Below are positions 1-6,249 of a stretch of DNA of 6,841 nucleotides, in pieces. The stretch covers positions 1 through 6,841 of the forward strand of contig JAUZEM010000603.1 in NCBI GenBank assembly GCA_030839005.1, in the 5' to 3' direction. The notes beneath the pieces are model-generated. The model made no database searches, had not been told where the DNA came from, and was given only the letters and a program-made list of their open reading frames with translations. Within the stretch, counting starts at the first letter, position 1; each line of letters starts with the position of its first letter. The stretch is from Actinomycetota bacterium (GTDB taxonomy: Bacteria > Actinomycetota > Acidimicrobiia > IMCC26256 > PALSA-610). The position numbers were made by a program, and so were the translations under genes.

Positions 1-293
1 TGATCGAGCAACTTCCGTACTCGCGTGCCGAGGTCGTGTACGCGGCGCGGGCCGAGATGGCCCGCACGGTCGACGACGTGCTCTCGCGCCGAACACGCGC
101 GCGACTGTTGGCGCGCGACGCCTCGGCCGCGGCCGCCGATGACGTCGCCACGCTGATGGCGGGCGAGCTCGGATGGTCCGACGACGAACGCGAACGTCAG
201 ATCGCGCGATACCGGGCGCTGGTGGCGGAGGAACGGCTCGCGGGCGGGCTTCCGGAGACGGCGCTCGACGCACTGTCGCACCCACCGTCGTGA
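1..293 (+). CDS. glpD: Glycerol-3-phosphate dehydrogenase (GlpD type), C-terminal end, 5' partial
   Basis: Only the last 96 residues are in the window; the reading frame begins at base 3 and ends at TGA 291-293. GlpD is a membrane-associated FAD enzyme that oxidises sn-glycerol 3-phosphate to dihydroxyacetone phosphate and passes electrons to quinone. The visible part matches the helical C-terminal domain of that family: a Y-x-x-AEVVYAAR-x-EMART-x-DVLSRRTRA block comes first, followed by a helix with MAGELGWSDDERERQIARY. The FAD and catalytic domains lie upstream, so activity cannot be judged. The next gene starts 17 nt later on the same strand, which suggests a shared operon. Family identity is from recognition of these blocks. 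The choice of GlpD over another DAO-family paralogue is likely but not certain. Confidence 0.85.
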   Translation, partial: IEQLPYSRAEVVYAARAEMARTVDDVLSRRTRARLLARDASAAAADDVATLMAGELGWSDDERERQIARYRALVAEERLAGGLPETALDALSHPPS

Positions 294-298
294 GTCCG

Positions 299-304
299 TA
301 GTCT
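299..304 (+). promoter_or_regulatory. Candidate -10 element (TAGTCT) for a leaderless transcript of the FAD enzyme gene
   Basis: TAGTCT fits TANNNT and ends exactly 6 nt before the GTG at 311. Transcription would therefore start at or next to the start codon. It lies in the 17-nt gap after glpD, where no Shine-Dalgarno sequence is visible. No convincing -35 box is seen. The same geometry recurs at 4128-4133 and 6238-6243, which raises its credibility. Confidence 0.4.
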
Positions 305-310
305 CCCCGC

Positions 311-1810
311 GTGCAGACGAACCGGGGGGCTCCTACGCCTCCCATCGCCTTCGGCGGCGGCGACATCCGCGATCACCTGCAGACCCGACGCGTCGAAGTC
401 GACGACGCGACACGCAAGCGCCTCCGAGCGACGGGGGCCGAGGTGATCGACGAGGGCACCGCGGTCGCGGCGGCGAGTCGCGACTGGTGGCCGCTCGCGA
501 TGATCTGGGCGCTCGACGCGCAGGTCGCGGTGCAGGCATCGGTCGTCGTACAGCCGCACGACACCGCGCAGGTCCAAGCCGTGCTGCGGCTCTGCAACGA
601 GGCCCGGATTCCCGTCACCGCGGCGGCCGGCCGCAGCGGCGTGTGCGGCGCGAGCGTTCCCGTCTTCGGCGGCGTGCTCCTCGACGTCACCGCGCTCAGC
701 GGTATCGTCGCGGTCGACCCGACCTCGCTGCTCGTCGACGTGCGCGCGGGCACGTTCGGCGACGTCTTCGAGGACGAATTGAGAGAGCGCCACGGCGTCA
801 CGTGCGGGCACTGGCCCCAGTCGATGGCGCTCTCGACGGTGGGTGGTTGGGTCGCGTGCCGCGGCGCGGGTCAGATGTCCACCCGATACGGGAAGATCGA
901 GGACATTGTCGAGGGTCTCGACGTGGTGCTCGCCGACGGAACGTTGGTCAGCACCGGCGGCGCGCCCCGCGCCGCGGTCGGCCCGGACCTCACCCAGGTG
1001 TTCCTCGGCTCCGAAGGCACGCTCGGCGTCGTCGTCGGCGCGCGGCTACGCGCCCATCACCTCCCGACCTCGGAGGTGCGCGGCGCATACGCGTTCGCCG
1101 CGTTCGCCTCCGGGCTCGACGCGATGCGCCGCATCGTGCAGCGGGGTGCGACGCCGGCGGTCCTGCGGCTCTACGACGCGGTCGAGGCCGACCGGACCTA
1201 CCACACTGGTGACGCGCATCTGTTGCTGATGCTCGACGAAGGCGACGCGCACCTTACCGAGGCGACGCGTCGGATCGTCGACGAGGAATGCGCGTCGGCG
1301 CGGGCCGCCGCCGCCGACGTCGCGTTCGTCGAGCAATGGCTCGGCCACCGCAACGACGTCTCCGCGCTCGAGGCATTGATCTCGCGCGGCCTCGTCGTCG
1401 ACACGATGGAGATCGCCGGATCGTGGCGTGCGCTGCCGGAGATCTACGCCCGCACCGTCGACGCGATCAGTTCGGTCGAGCACACGATGGCGGCATCCGC
1501 TCATCAGAGCCATTCCTATCTCGACGGCGGATGTCTGTACTTCACGTTCGCGGGCCGTCCGCCCGAGGAGGCGCGCGAGGCCTACTACCGCGACGTCTGG
1601 GACGCGGGTCAGCGCGCGGTTCTCGCCGCGGGGGGTGCGCTCTCGCACCATCACGGCGTCGGGCTGAACCGGGCCCGCTTCGTTTCCGAAGCGCTGGGGG
1701 AAGGCTTCGGCGTGCTGCAATCCGTGAAGGACGCCCTCGATCCGAGCGGCATCCTGAACCCCGGCAAGCTCGGCCTGCGCAACCCGTTCGGCGAGCTCGT
1801 CTGGCCATGA
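311..1810 (+). CDS. FAD-dependent oxidase-family protein resembling alkyldihydroxyacetonephosphate synthase (AGPS)
   Basis: This 499-residue flavoprotein has a PCMH-type FAD-binding domain at about residues 75-255 and an FAD-oxidase C-terminal domain at about 256-490. Visible FAD motifs are GRSGVCGA (107-114), a PQS-x-x-LSTVGGW block (169-180), STRYGKIEDIV (190-200) and GSEGTLGV (233-240). The C-terminus carries CLYFTF (408-413) and SHHHGVG (445-451), then GFGVLQSVKDALDP (465-478), which is very close to eukaryotic AGPS. In AGPS the tyrosine of the first motif and the histidine triplet belong to the active site that exchanges the acyl chain of acyl-dihydroxyacetone phosphate for a fatty alcohol. 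Here these correspond to Tyr410 and His446-448. The protein is shorter than animal AGPS and shows no peroxisomal targeting extension. It sits between glpD and a glycerol-kinase-like gene. GTG 311 was chosen because it leaves a short gap after glpD and follows a -10-like hexamer. The substrate is inferred; a related FAD oxidase of lactate or glycolate type is possible but fits the HHH motif less well. Confidence 0.85.
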   Translation: MQTNRGAPTPPIAFGGGDIRDHLQTRRVEVDDATRKRLRATGAEVIDEGTAVAAASRDWWPLAMIWALDAQVAVQASVVVQPHDTAQVQAVLRLCNEARIPVTAAAGRSGVCGASVPVFGGVLLDVTALSGIVAVDPTSLLVDVRAGTFGDVFEDELRERHGVTCGHWPQSMALSTVGGWVACRGAGQMSTRYGKIEDIVEGLDVVLADGTLVSTGGAPRAAVGPDLTQVFLGSEGTLGVVVGARLRAHHLPTSEVRGAYAFAAFASGLDAMRRIVQRGATPAVLRLYDAVEADRTYHTGDAHLLLMLDEGDAHLTEATRRIVDEECASARAAAADVAFVEQWLGHRNDVSALEALISRGLVVDTMEIAGSWRALPEIYARTVDAISSVEHTMAASAHQSHSYLDGGCLYFTFAGRPPEEAREAYYRDVWDAGQRAVLAAGGALSHHHGVGLNRARFVSEALGEGFGVLQSVKDALDPSGILNPGKLGLRNPFGELVWP

Positions 1811-3264
1811 GCAGCGGGCGCGTGCTCGTCGTCGACGTCGGGACGAGCAGCGTCCGCGTCGGCGTGTTCGACGCCATAGGTGCTGCCCTGCACAACGTCG
1901 AGCGCGAGCTGTTGCCCGACTCTCCTTCCGACGGGATCGTCCAGTTCGACGCCCGCGCGATGGCCGAAACGTGTCTCGAGCTGGCCGTCACGGAGATCGC
2001 GCACGCGGGCCCGGTCGACGCGGTCGGCATCTCGAACCAACGCGGTTCAACGGTCGTGTGGGATCGCGCGACCGGCGAGCCCGTCGGACCGGGTATCGGC
2101 TGGCAAGACCTCCGGACCATCGGCGCGTGCCTGACCCTGCGCGCGCAGGGCGTGCGTACCGGTCCGAATCAGTCCGCGACCAAGCTGCAGTGGCTCCTCG
2201 AACAGCTCGACGATCGCGGGCGGACGCGTGATCTGTGCTTCGGGACCGTCGACACTTGGGTCGCCTGGACGCTCTCGCGGGGCGCGGCACACGTCACCGA
2301 CGCGACGAACGCGGCGATCACGGGCCTCCAGATCGCGCGCAACCCTGCCGAGTGGGACGCGAAGACGCTGTCGGTGCTCGGAATCCCACCTGCAATGCTT
2401 CCCACAATCGTCGACTCGAGCGGCGGGCTCGGTGAAGCGACTGCGCTGCCCGGCGCGCCGCTGATCGCCGCGCTCCTCGGTGACCAGCAGGCGTCGCTCA
2501 TCGGCCAGGGCTGCGTGCACCCGGGGGATGCCAAGATCACGTTCGGCACCGGCGGGATGCTCGACCTCGTGCTCGGCGAGGAGCCGCCGGTCTTCGATCA
2601 GCGCGGTCCGGCCGGTACGTTCCCGATCGTGGCGTGGCGCCACGAGGGGCGCATCACATGGGGTATCGAGGCCGTAATGCTCGCGGCGGGCACGAACGTG
2701 CAGTGGCTGCGCGACGACCTCGGCTTGATCTCGAACTCGGGCGAGTCGCACGATCTCGCGTCGAGCTGCGACGACACCGGCGGCGTCGTATACGTACCCG
2801 CGCTCCTCGGGCTCGGCACGCCGGCGTGGGACTACGGCGCGCGCGGCGCGTTCTTCGGCTTGACGCGTGGCACCGGACGCGCCGAGATCGTGCGCGCGGT
2901 GCTCGAAGGCATTGCGCAGCGCGGTGCCGATCTCGTCGACGCGGCCGAGGTCGACAGCGGCATCGCGATCCCCGCGCTTCGGGTCGACGGCGGCATGACC
3001 GACAACGAGACGTTCGTACAGGCGCTCGCCGACGCCGCGCAAAGACCGGTCGAGATCTCGCCGATGCGAGAAGCAACCTCTCGCGGCGCGGCACTCATGG
3101 CCGGTCTCGCCGTTGGGCATCACAGTTCGGTCGACGACCTCGCGCAGACGTGGAAGCCCCGCGTCCGCGTCGAACCGGCGCGAGTGCTCGATCGGGATCG
3201 CTGGCGGGAAGCGATCGCCCGGACCCGGAACTGGATCCCGGAGCTGTCAGGAATCGACTTTTAG
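1807..3264 (+). CDS. FGGY-family carbohydrate kinase, glycerol-kinase-like with altered substrate pocket
   Basis: This 485-residue protein phosphorylates a polyol or sugar with ATP, judging by family. It carries the full FGGY set: the phosphate-binding DVGTSS (10-15), SNQRGSTVVWDR (76-87), WQDLRT (99-104), SATKLQW (123-129), FGTVDTW (145-151), VTDATNAA (163-170), GDQQASLIGQ (225-234), TFGTGG (245-250), GLTRGTGRAEIVRAVLEG (351-368) and LRVDGGMTDN (391-400). These align along the whole length of glycerol kinase. Arg79, Trp99, Asp226 and Gln227 match the glycerol-binding Arg83, Trp103, Asp245 and Gln246 of E. coli GlpK. The positions of Glu84, Tyr135 and Phe270 are instead Gly80, Asn121 and Met251. 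Because of that I do not assign glpK. The ATG overlaps the stop of the upstream gene as ATGA, implying translational coupling; the frame is open further upstream, but only this start fits the family N-terminus. The final 18 nt overlap a convergent gene. Confidence 0.9.
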   Translation: MSSGRVLVVDVGTSSVRVGVFDAIGAALHNVERELLPDSPSDGIVQFDARAMAETCLELAVTEIAHAGPVDAVGISNQRGSTVVWDRATGEPVGPGIGWQDLRTIGACLTLRAQGVRTGPNQSATKLQWLLEQLDDRGRTRDLCFGTVDTWVAWTLSRGAAHVTDATNAAITGLQIARNPAEWDAKTLSVLGIPPAMLPTIVDSSGGLGEATALPGAPLIAALLGDQQASLIGQGCVHPGDAKITFGTGGMLDLVLGEEPPVFDQRGPAGTFPIVAWRHEGRITWGIEAVMLAAGTNVQWLRDDLGLISNSGESHDLASSCDDTGGVVYVPALLGLGTPAWDYGARGAFFGLTRGTGRAEIVRAVLEGIAQRGADLVDAAEVDSGIAIPALRVDGGMTDNETFVQALADAAQRPVEISPMREATSRGAALMAGLAVGHHSSVDDLAQTWKPRVRVEPARVLDRDRWREAIARTRNWIPELSGIDF

Positions 3265-3648
3265 GGGTTTGGCGCGCTCGTCGGCGAGCCGGCGCGACGA
3301 GAGCAGGCCGACCGCCGCCGCACCGCCGCCGACCAGCGACACAAGCCGCGCCTGCGGCGTGAGGCCCGGCGTCGCGAGACTGACGACCCCGTCGACGGCA
3401 TCGGCCACCGCTCCCATCCCGACCCACTCCGCATCCATTGTGCGTTCCTTGATCGTGGTGATGGCACCTAAGCCGAGAACCAGATCGCGCACGCCTACGA
3501 AACGCAGGAGCGCCCGCGCCGCCGGCGCGCGACCGGCGCGGCCGAACAAGGTCCATCCGACCGCACCGGGGAGGACGAGCATCACGAGACCGCTGACGGC
3601 GCGCCCCCGCGCGATGGCGAGCGCGACCCGGCGGTGGTCGAAGTCCAT
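3247..3648 (-). CDS. Small four-helix membrane protein of unknown function
   Basis: This is a 133-residue hydrophobic protein. Likely membrane segments are at about 17-36 (SGLVMLVLPGAVGWTLFG core), 47-66 (a RDLVLGLGA core), 76-93 (GAVADAVDGVVSLA) and 101-118 (LVSLVGGGAAAVGLL). The tail is charged. The G-RDL-x-LGLGA and GA-x-ADA-x-D pattern resembles unnamed actinobacterial membrane proteins I have seen; no function is known to me. The frame is open upstream, but ATG 3648 is preferred because it begins 2 nt after the stop of the MOSC gene and has a Shine-Dalgarno sequence. It is the last gene of the minus-strand operon. Its end overlaps the stop of the convergent kinase gene by 18 nt. Confidence 0.7.
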   Translation of the reverse strand: MDFDHRRVALAIARGRAVSGLVMLVLPGAVGWTLFGRAGRAPAARALLRFVGVRDLVLGLGAITTIKERTMDAEWVGMGAVADAVDGVVSLATPGLTPQARLVSLVGGGAAAVGLLSSRRLADERAKPLKVDS

Positions 3649-3650
3649 GG

Positions 3651-4121
3651 TCAGCTCCGCACGGCGGTGATCTCGTCGCCGATCCGGAGCGTGCCGCCGT
3701 GCACGACCTCCGCCCGCAGGCCGCCACGATTCTCGAGCGCGGCGCGCACTCCGGGCCGCGTGAGCTTTTCGAGATAGGCGCACGGTGGGCACGTCTTGAT
3801 TCCCCGGAAAACCACGTCGCCGACCCGGAAGGTCTGACCGGTGAGGTGGTGCAACGGCACGCCTTCGGTGACGAGGTTGCGGCGCGTCTCGTGCTCGGCA
3901 AGCTCGACGCCCGCTTCGTCGCTGACGGCGGCGATCACCTCGCGTTCCACGAACGTCACCTGGCGCTGTGGCCCCTCCCGGTCCGAGTACTTGCCGACCT
4001 CGGTGGCGTAGCGATCACCCTCGAGCCCGACACCCTCGATGGCACACACCTCCGTGCTCGGCGCCAGCGGCGCGCCGGCCTCGGCCGTGGTGTAGATGCC
4101 GACGAGACGTCCCGTGAACAT
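3651..4121 (-). CDS. MOSC domain-containing protein
   Basis: This 156-residue protein consists of little more than a MOSC domain, the module found at the C-terminus of molybdenum cofactor sulfurase and in the YiiM/YuaD and mARC-type proteins. In such proteins a conserved cysteine handles sulfur transfer or binds the molybdenum cofactor. Visible family features are GLEGDRY (32-38), QVTFVEREVI (54-63), an ETRRNLVTEGVPLHHL block (78-93), the FRVGDVVF strand (98-105) and GIKTCPPCAYLEKL (107-120). Cys111 and Cys114 are the candidate functional cysteines. There is no N-terminal MOSC beta-barrel partner domain and no signal peptide, so a cytoplasmic sulfur-carrier or redox role is likely; the partner is unknown. 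It starts 9 nt after the upstream gene's stop, with a TANNNT hexamer exactly 6 nt before its ATG. It may therefore be read both from the operon and from its own leaderless promoter. Confidence 0.9.
   Translation of the reverse strand: MFTGRLVGIYTTAEAGAPLAPSTEVCAIEGVGLEGDRYATEVGKYSDREGPQRQVTFVEREVIAAVSDEAGVELAEHETRRNLVTEGVPLHHLTGQTFRVGDVVFRGIKTCPPCAYLEKLTRPGVRAALENRGGLRAEVVHGGTLRIGDEITAVRS
3655..3658 (-). promoter_or_regulatory. Ribosome binding site of the small membrane protein gene
   Basis: GGAG lies 6 nt before ATG 3648, inside the last codons of the MOSC gene. It is the clearest Shine-Dalgarno sequence at any start in the window and supports ATG 3648 over upstream in-frame starts. Confidence 0.55.
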
Positions 4122-4127
4122 CCGCGA

Positions 4128-4133
4128 ACCCTA
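4128..4133 (-). promoter_or_regulatory. Candidate -10 element (TAGGGT) for a leaderless MOSC transcript
   Basis: On the minus strand TAGGGT is followed by exactly 6 nt and then ATG 4121. Its TAG doubles as the stop codon of the upstream 198-residue protein. No -35 box or Shine-Dalgarno sequence is apparent. Because the TAG must be there as a stop, the match carries less information than it seems, but the spacing matches two other sites in the window. Confidence 0.35.
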
Positions 4134-4727
4134 GTCGTGCCGGTCCAGCGACCATCGCGAGCGGCCACCAGTCGCGCCCGTGCGCACCAGGCGCCGCTCG
4201 ACGTACCCGCGATCGCCGCCGAGCGGGATGTACACCGTCGACTCCACTTCACCTCCGACTGCGCCGGGATCCGGCGCCGCGTCGTCGTAGAACCAGCCGG
4301 GCCCGTCGATCCCGTGTCGAGCGCGCCCGACGAGCACGTCACCGTGCACCGTCCCCGCGGGCGGACCGTCGTCGCCGACCTCCCATTCGATGTCGAGACC
4401 GACCGCGACCCGTTCGCCGATCTCGCCGCCGGCGCGCAACGCGTCCTCGGGTGCGTCGAGCCGCACCCCGAACGACTCGAGTCCGAACGTCCAATGTTCG
4501 CGCGGCGCCTCGCACCACAGTTCGGCCCACAGCCCCTCGGCGCGGATCTCGAGACCCTGGCGCGGGAGCAACACCTCGTGGTCACGCACGACGACCACCC
4601 CCTCGACATCCGGCACGCCGACGAGGTAGGTCCAGTACCACGCGATCTGCTCGGCCTCGCGCAGCTCGAGCCGGACGAAGCCGGCGAAGCCGTCGGCGGC
4701 GGCGAAGTCGAGCAGCCAGCGGCTCAC
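4131..4727 (-). CDS. Conserved-looking hypothetical protein, tryptophan-rich, probably beta-rich
   Basis: This is a 198-residue protein without signal peptide or membrane segment. It is rich in aromatic residues and acidic strands: RWLLDFAAADGFAGFVRLEL (3-22), AWYWTYLVG (29-37), VVVVRDHEVLLP (44-55), LEIRAEGLWAELWCEAP (59-75), REHWTFGLESFGVRLD (76-91) and VHGDVLVG (127-134). The pattern of alternating strands recalls actinobacterial hypotheticals with a lipocalin- or CrtC-like beta-barrel fold, but I cannot name a family with confidence and no catalytic motif is evident. The GTG start at 4727 overlaps the TGA of the preceding gene (GTGA), indicating tight co-translation. The residues after about 145 look less ordered. 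Function unknown. Confidence 0.7.
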   Translation of the reverse strand: MSRWLLDFAAADGFAGFVRLELREAEQIAWYWTYLVGVPDVEGVVVVRDHEVLLPRQGLEIRAEGLWAELWCEAPREHWTFGLESFGVRLDAPEDALRAGGEIGERVAVGLDIEWEVGDDGPPAGTVHGDVLVGRARHGIDGPGWFYDDAAPDPGAVGGEVESTVYIPLGGDRGYVERRLVRTGATGGRSRWSLDRHD

Positions 4728-5863
4728 GGCCGCGACGGCGGTAGCAGCGGGAGGTAATACGTCTCGAGGGTCTCGACCGGGGCATCGGGCGGCGGTGCGA
4801 TCGCGCCGTCGACGAGCTCGAGGAAGGGGTAGAGGTCAGTGCTGTCGCGCGGCACGGTCCAGTCGACGTCGACCCCCGCGAGCTCGGCGAACGGACGGAG
4901 GAAGGTGAAGTACACGTAGGCGCCGGCGTCGATCTTGGCCCGGCGTTCCATGGCTGCGATCTTGCGGTACAGCTGCTTTTGAGCCGACTTCGCCGCGCTT
5001 CCGAGCGCGTCACGCTGCGCGCGGTCGATCGGGACGAGCGACCCCGAGGACACGTCGAAAAAGGCGAACGCGTCGACGCAGGGCCAATAGTCCTCGGGTT
5101 GCGTCAACGACGTACCGAAATCCGTCACGCGCAACCGCGCGTCGCGCAACACGAACGCGCCGAGCAACTCGTGGTGCGGCATCTCCGCCGAGACCTCGGC
5201 GCTCCACGGGAAGTGCGACACGCCGAGACGGTTGTACGCGCGCAGGAGGAGCGTCCGACCGTCGCGGAGCGGGTACGGGCCCGTGTCCTGATAGCCGGAG
5301 CGGGTATCGAACCAGAGCAGGAACAGGTACGAGGTGAGCAACGCGTTGAGGCGACTGATCGTGCCGCGGTGCTCGGGATCGGCTACCGGCTCGCACGCGG
5401 CCGCGATCTCGTCGACGCGCGCGCGGTACGGCGTCGCCGCACCGTGCGCGTCCGATGCTTGATGCGTGCCGTCGTCGAAGCGGTACGCGCCCGCGGCCCG
5501 AGCCCAGAACCCGAGGATCGTTCCGAGTCGGCGCTCGTCGTCGGCGGCGTCGACGAGCCCTGCGGCCATGAGAACCTTGCGCCCGACCAAGGGAAAGTTG
5601 GGCACAGCCCACATGTGCACCGGGTCGATCTGGGTCGCGAGTCGATGGCCGGCGCGCCCGAGCTCGTCCGCAGGCGCGGCGCGAGTGATCTCGTCGATGA
5701 TCTCCGGATAGCGCCGGTAGCACTCGACGCACGCGATCAGGATGTACGCGCTCACCGGTATCAGCGCCGACTCGAGTGCCGTGCGCTCGGTCGTCAACGC
5801 GTACGAGACCTGGCTGTGGTAACGGATCCAGCGTTCGATCTCGTCTCGAGAGGCACGCGTCAC
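4724..5863 (-). CDS. Hypothetical protein of unrecognised family, cotranscribed with a phosphohistidine-domain protein
   Basis: This 379-residue protein matches no family I recognise. GTG 5863 is chosen because it forms a 4-nt GTGA overlap with the stop of the upstream gene, as at the next junction; an in-frame ATG at 5899 would add 12 arginine-rich residues. The N-terminal half is helical, with RWIRYHSQVSYALTTERTAL (11-30), a hydrophobic stretch with two cysteines (ALIPVSAYILIACVECYRRY, 33-52) and PVHMWAVPNFPLVGRKVLMAAGLVD (81-105). A second hydrophobic aromatic stretch is at 174-187 (ALLTSYLFLLWFDT). The C-terminal half has VTDFGTSLTQPEDYWPCVD (246-264), AYVYFTFLRPF (315-325) and a proline-rich tail. 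It shows no ATP-grasp, Rossmann or other nucleotide-binding motif that I can see. Its position between a PEP-utilizer mobile domain and a hypothetical suggests a role in the same pathway, which is inference only. Confidence 0.75.
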   Translation of the reverse strand: MTRASRDEIERWIRYHSQVSYALTTERTALESALIPVSAYILIACVECYRRYPEIIDEITRAAPADELGRAGHRLATQIDPVHMWAVPNFPLVGRKVLMAAGLVDAADDERRLGTILGFWARAAGAYRFDDGTHQASDAHGAATPYRARVDEIAAACEPVADPEHRGTISRLNALLTSYLFLLWFDTRSGYQDTGPYPLRDGRTLLLRAYNRLGVSHFPWSAEVSAEMPHHELLGAFVLRDARLRVTDFGTSLTQPEDYWPCVDAFAFFDVSSGSLVPIDRAQRDALGSAAKSAQKQLYRKIAAMERRAKIDAGAYVYFTFLRPFAELAGVDVDWTVPRDSTDLYPFLELVDGAIAPPPDAPVETLETYYLPLLPPSRP

Positions 5864-6243
5864 GAGAGATTCCGCACGACGCCGGGCTCGGCCGAGCAAT
5901 CGACCTCCACGTCGTCACCGTCGGCCGGTTCGCTCGCCAGGGTGGCGGCCATGACGCACGGCACCTGATACTCCCGGCTGACGATGCCGATGTGCGAGCG
6001 CGGCGTGCCCGACAGACACACCACCGCGACGAGCTCGTCGAAGATCGGCGCGAGGAACGTGGCGCCGGCGTCGGCGACACAGGCCACGACGCCGGCGGCC
6101 GTCGTATCCATGAGCTCGAGGACGTCGTCCGGCGTCGTCAATCGTCGCCAGGACCCGTGTACCGGCCCGGCCTCGAACACGCGGGTTCCGCTCCCGATGT
6201 CGGTCACGGTGATCGAATGTAGCCGGGCGGCCACCGTTACCAT
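5860..6243 (-). CDS. Stand-alone PEP-utilizing enzyme mobile (phosphohistidine) domain protein
   Basis: This 127-residue protein is almost entirely the swivelling phosphohistidine domain of PEP synthase, pyruvate,phosphate dikinase (PPDK) and enzyme I. The signature is SGTPRSHIGIVSREYQVPCV (78-97), where His84 aligns with the histidine that carries the phosphate. Before it come GSGTRVFEAGPVHGSWRRLT (17-36) and an AGVVACVADAG-x-TFLAPIFDELVAVV core (50-75), matching the usual fold order. There is no ATP-grasp or PEP/pyruvate-binding domain, so the protein needs partners supplied in trans. ATG 6243 is the longest likely start and lies only 6 nt from the divergent GTG at 6250. GTG 6207 (115 residues) is a strong alternative because a TACATT hexamer sits 8 nt before it. 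The gene heads a five-gene operon, with its stop overlapping the next start as GTGA. Confidence 0.85.
   Translation of the reverse strand: MVTVAARLHSITVTDIGSGTRVFEAGPVHGSWRRLTTPDDVLELMDTTAAGVVACVADAGATFLAPIFDELVAVVCLSGTPRSHIGIVSREYQVPCVMAATLASEPADGDDVEVDCSAEPGVVRNLS
6201..6215. promoter_or_regulatory. Imperfect palindrome, possible operator in the divergent promoter region
   Basis: CGGTCACGGTGATCG is a 15-bp inverted repeat (7-bp arms around a central base) with one mismatched pair. It covers the alternative GTG start at 6207 and would sit at the transcription start if the TACATT box is used. The bases are also coding if the 6243 start is real, and GTGACC-type strings are common in GC-rich genes, so this may be chance. 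Confidence 0.2.
6216..6221 (-). promoter_or_regulatory. Candidate -10 element (TACATT) for the PEP-mobile-domain operon
   Basis: On the minus strand TACATT fits TANNNT and is followed by 8 nt and then GTG 6207. That would give a leader of about 1-2 nt. It is an AT-rich patch in an otherwise GC-rich region. If real, it makes GTG 6207 the true start and removes the clash with the divergent gene's promoter. No -35 box is clear. Confidence 0.3.
6238..6243 (+). promoter_or_regulatory. Candidate -10 element (TACCAT) for a leaderless transcript of the divergent gene
   Basis: TACCAT ends exactly 6 nt before GTG 6250, the geometry seen at 299-304 and 4128-4133. Read on the other strand it is ATGGTA, the Met-Val start of the longer version of the PEP-mobile-domain protein. 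The same six bases therefore probably serve one purpose or the other. Confidence 0.4.
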
Positions 6244-6249
6244 CTCGAC

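Noticed and set aside
311..1810. Assignment of the flavoprotein as D-lactate or glycolate oxidase (GlcD type)
   Set aside because: The domain order is shared, but the SHHHGVG motif and the following block match AGPS much better.
2047..3123. 358-codon open frame on the minus strand opposite the kinase gene
   Set aside because: It is antisense to a gene with unmistakable FGGY motifs. The translation is rich in Arg/Ala/Asp with no recognisable domain, as expected for GC-rich shadow frames.
3276..3301. Hairpin with CTCGTCG/CGACGAG arms near the convergent gene ends, considered as a terminator
   Set aside because: It lies inside the membrane protein coding sequence, has no following T tract on either strand, and such stems are common by chance at this GC content.
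3699..4757. 352-codon open frame on the plus strand across the MOSC and 198-residue genes
   Set aside because: The opposite strand carries the clear MOSC motifs and tidy operon junctions. This frame has no domain-like pattern and spans two real genes.
4979..5968. 329-codon open frame on the plus strand opposite the 379-residue protein
   Set aside because: Arginine/valine-rich low-complexity translation that spans the junction of two coupled minus-strand genes; a shadow.
5010..6080. 356-codon open frame on the minus strand, overlapping the 379-residue gene in another frame
   Set aside because: Serine/arginine-rich translation typical of an off-frame reading. The chosen frame has mixed composition, hydrophobic cores and GTGA coupling at both ends.
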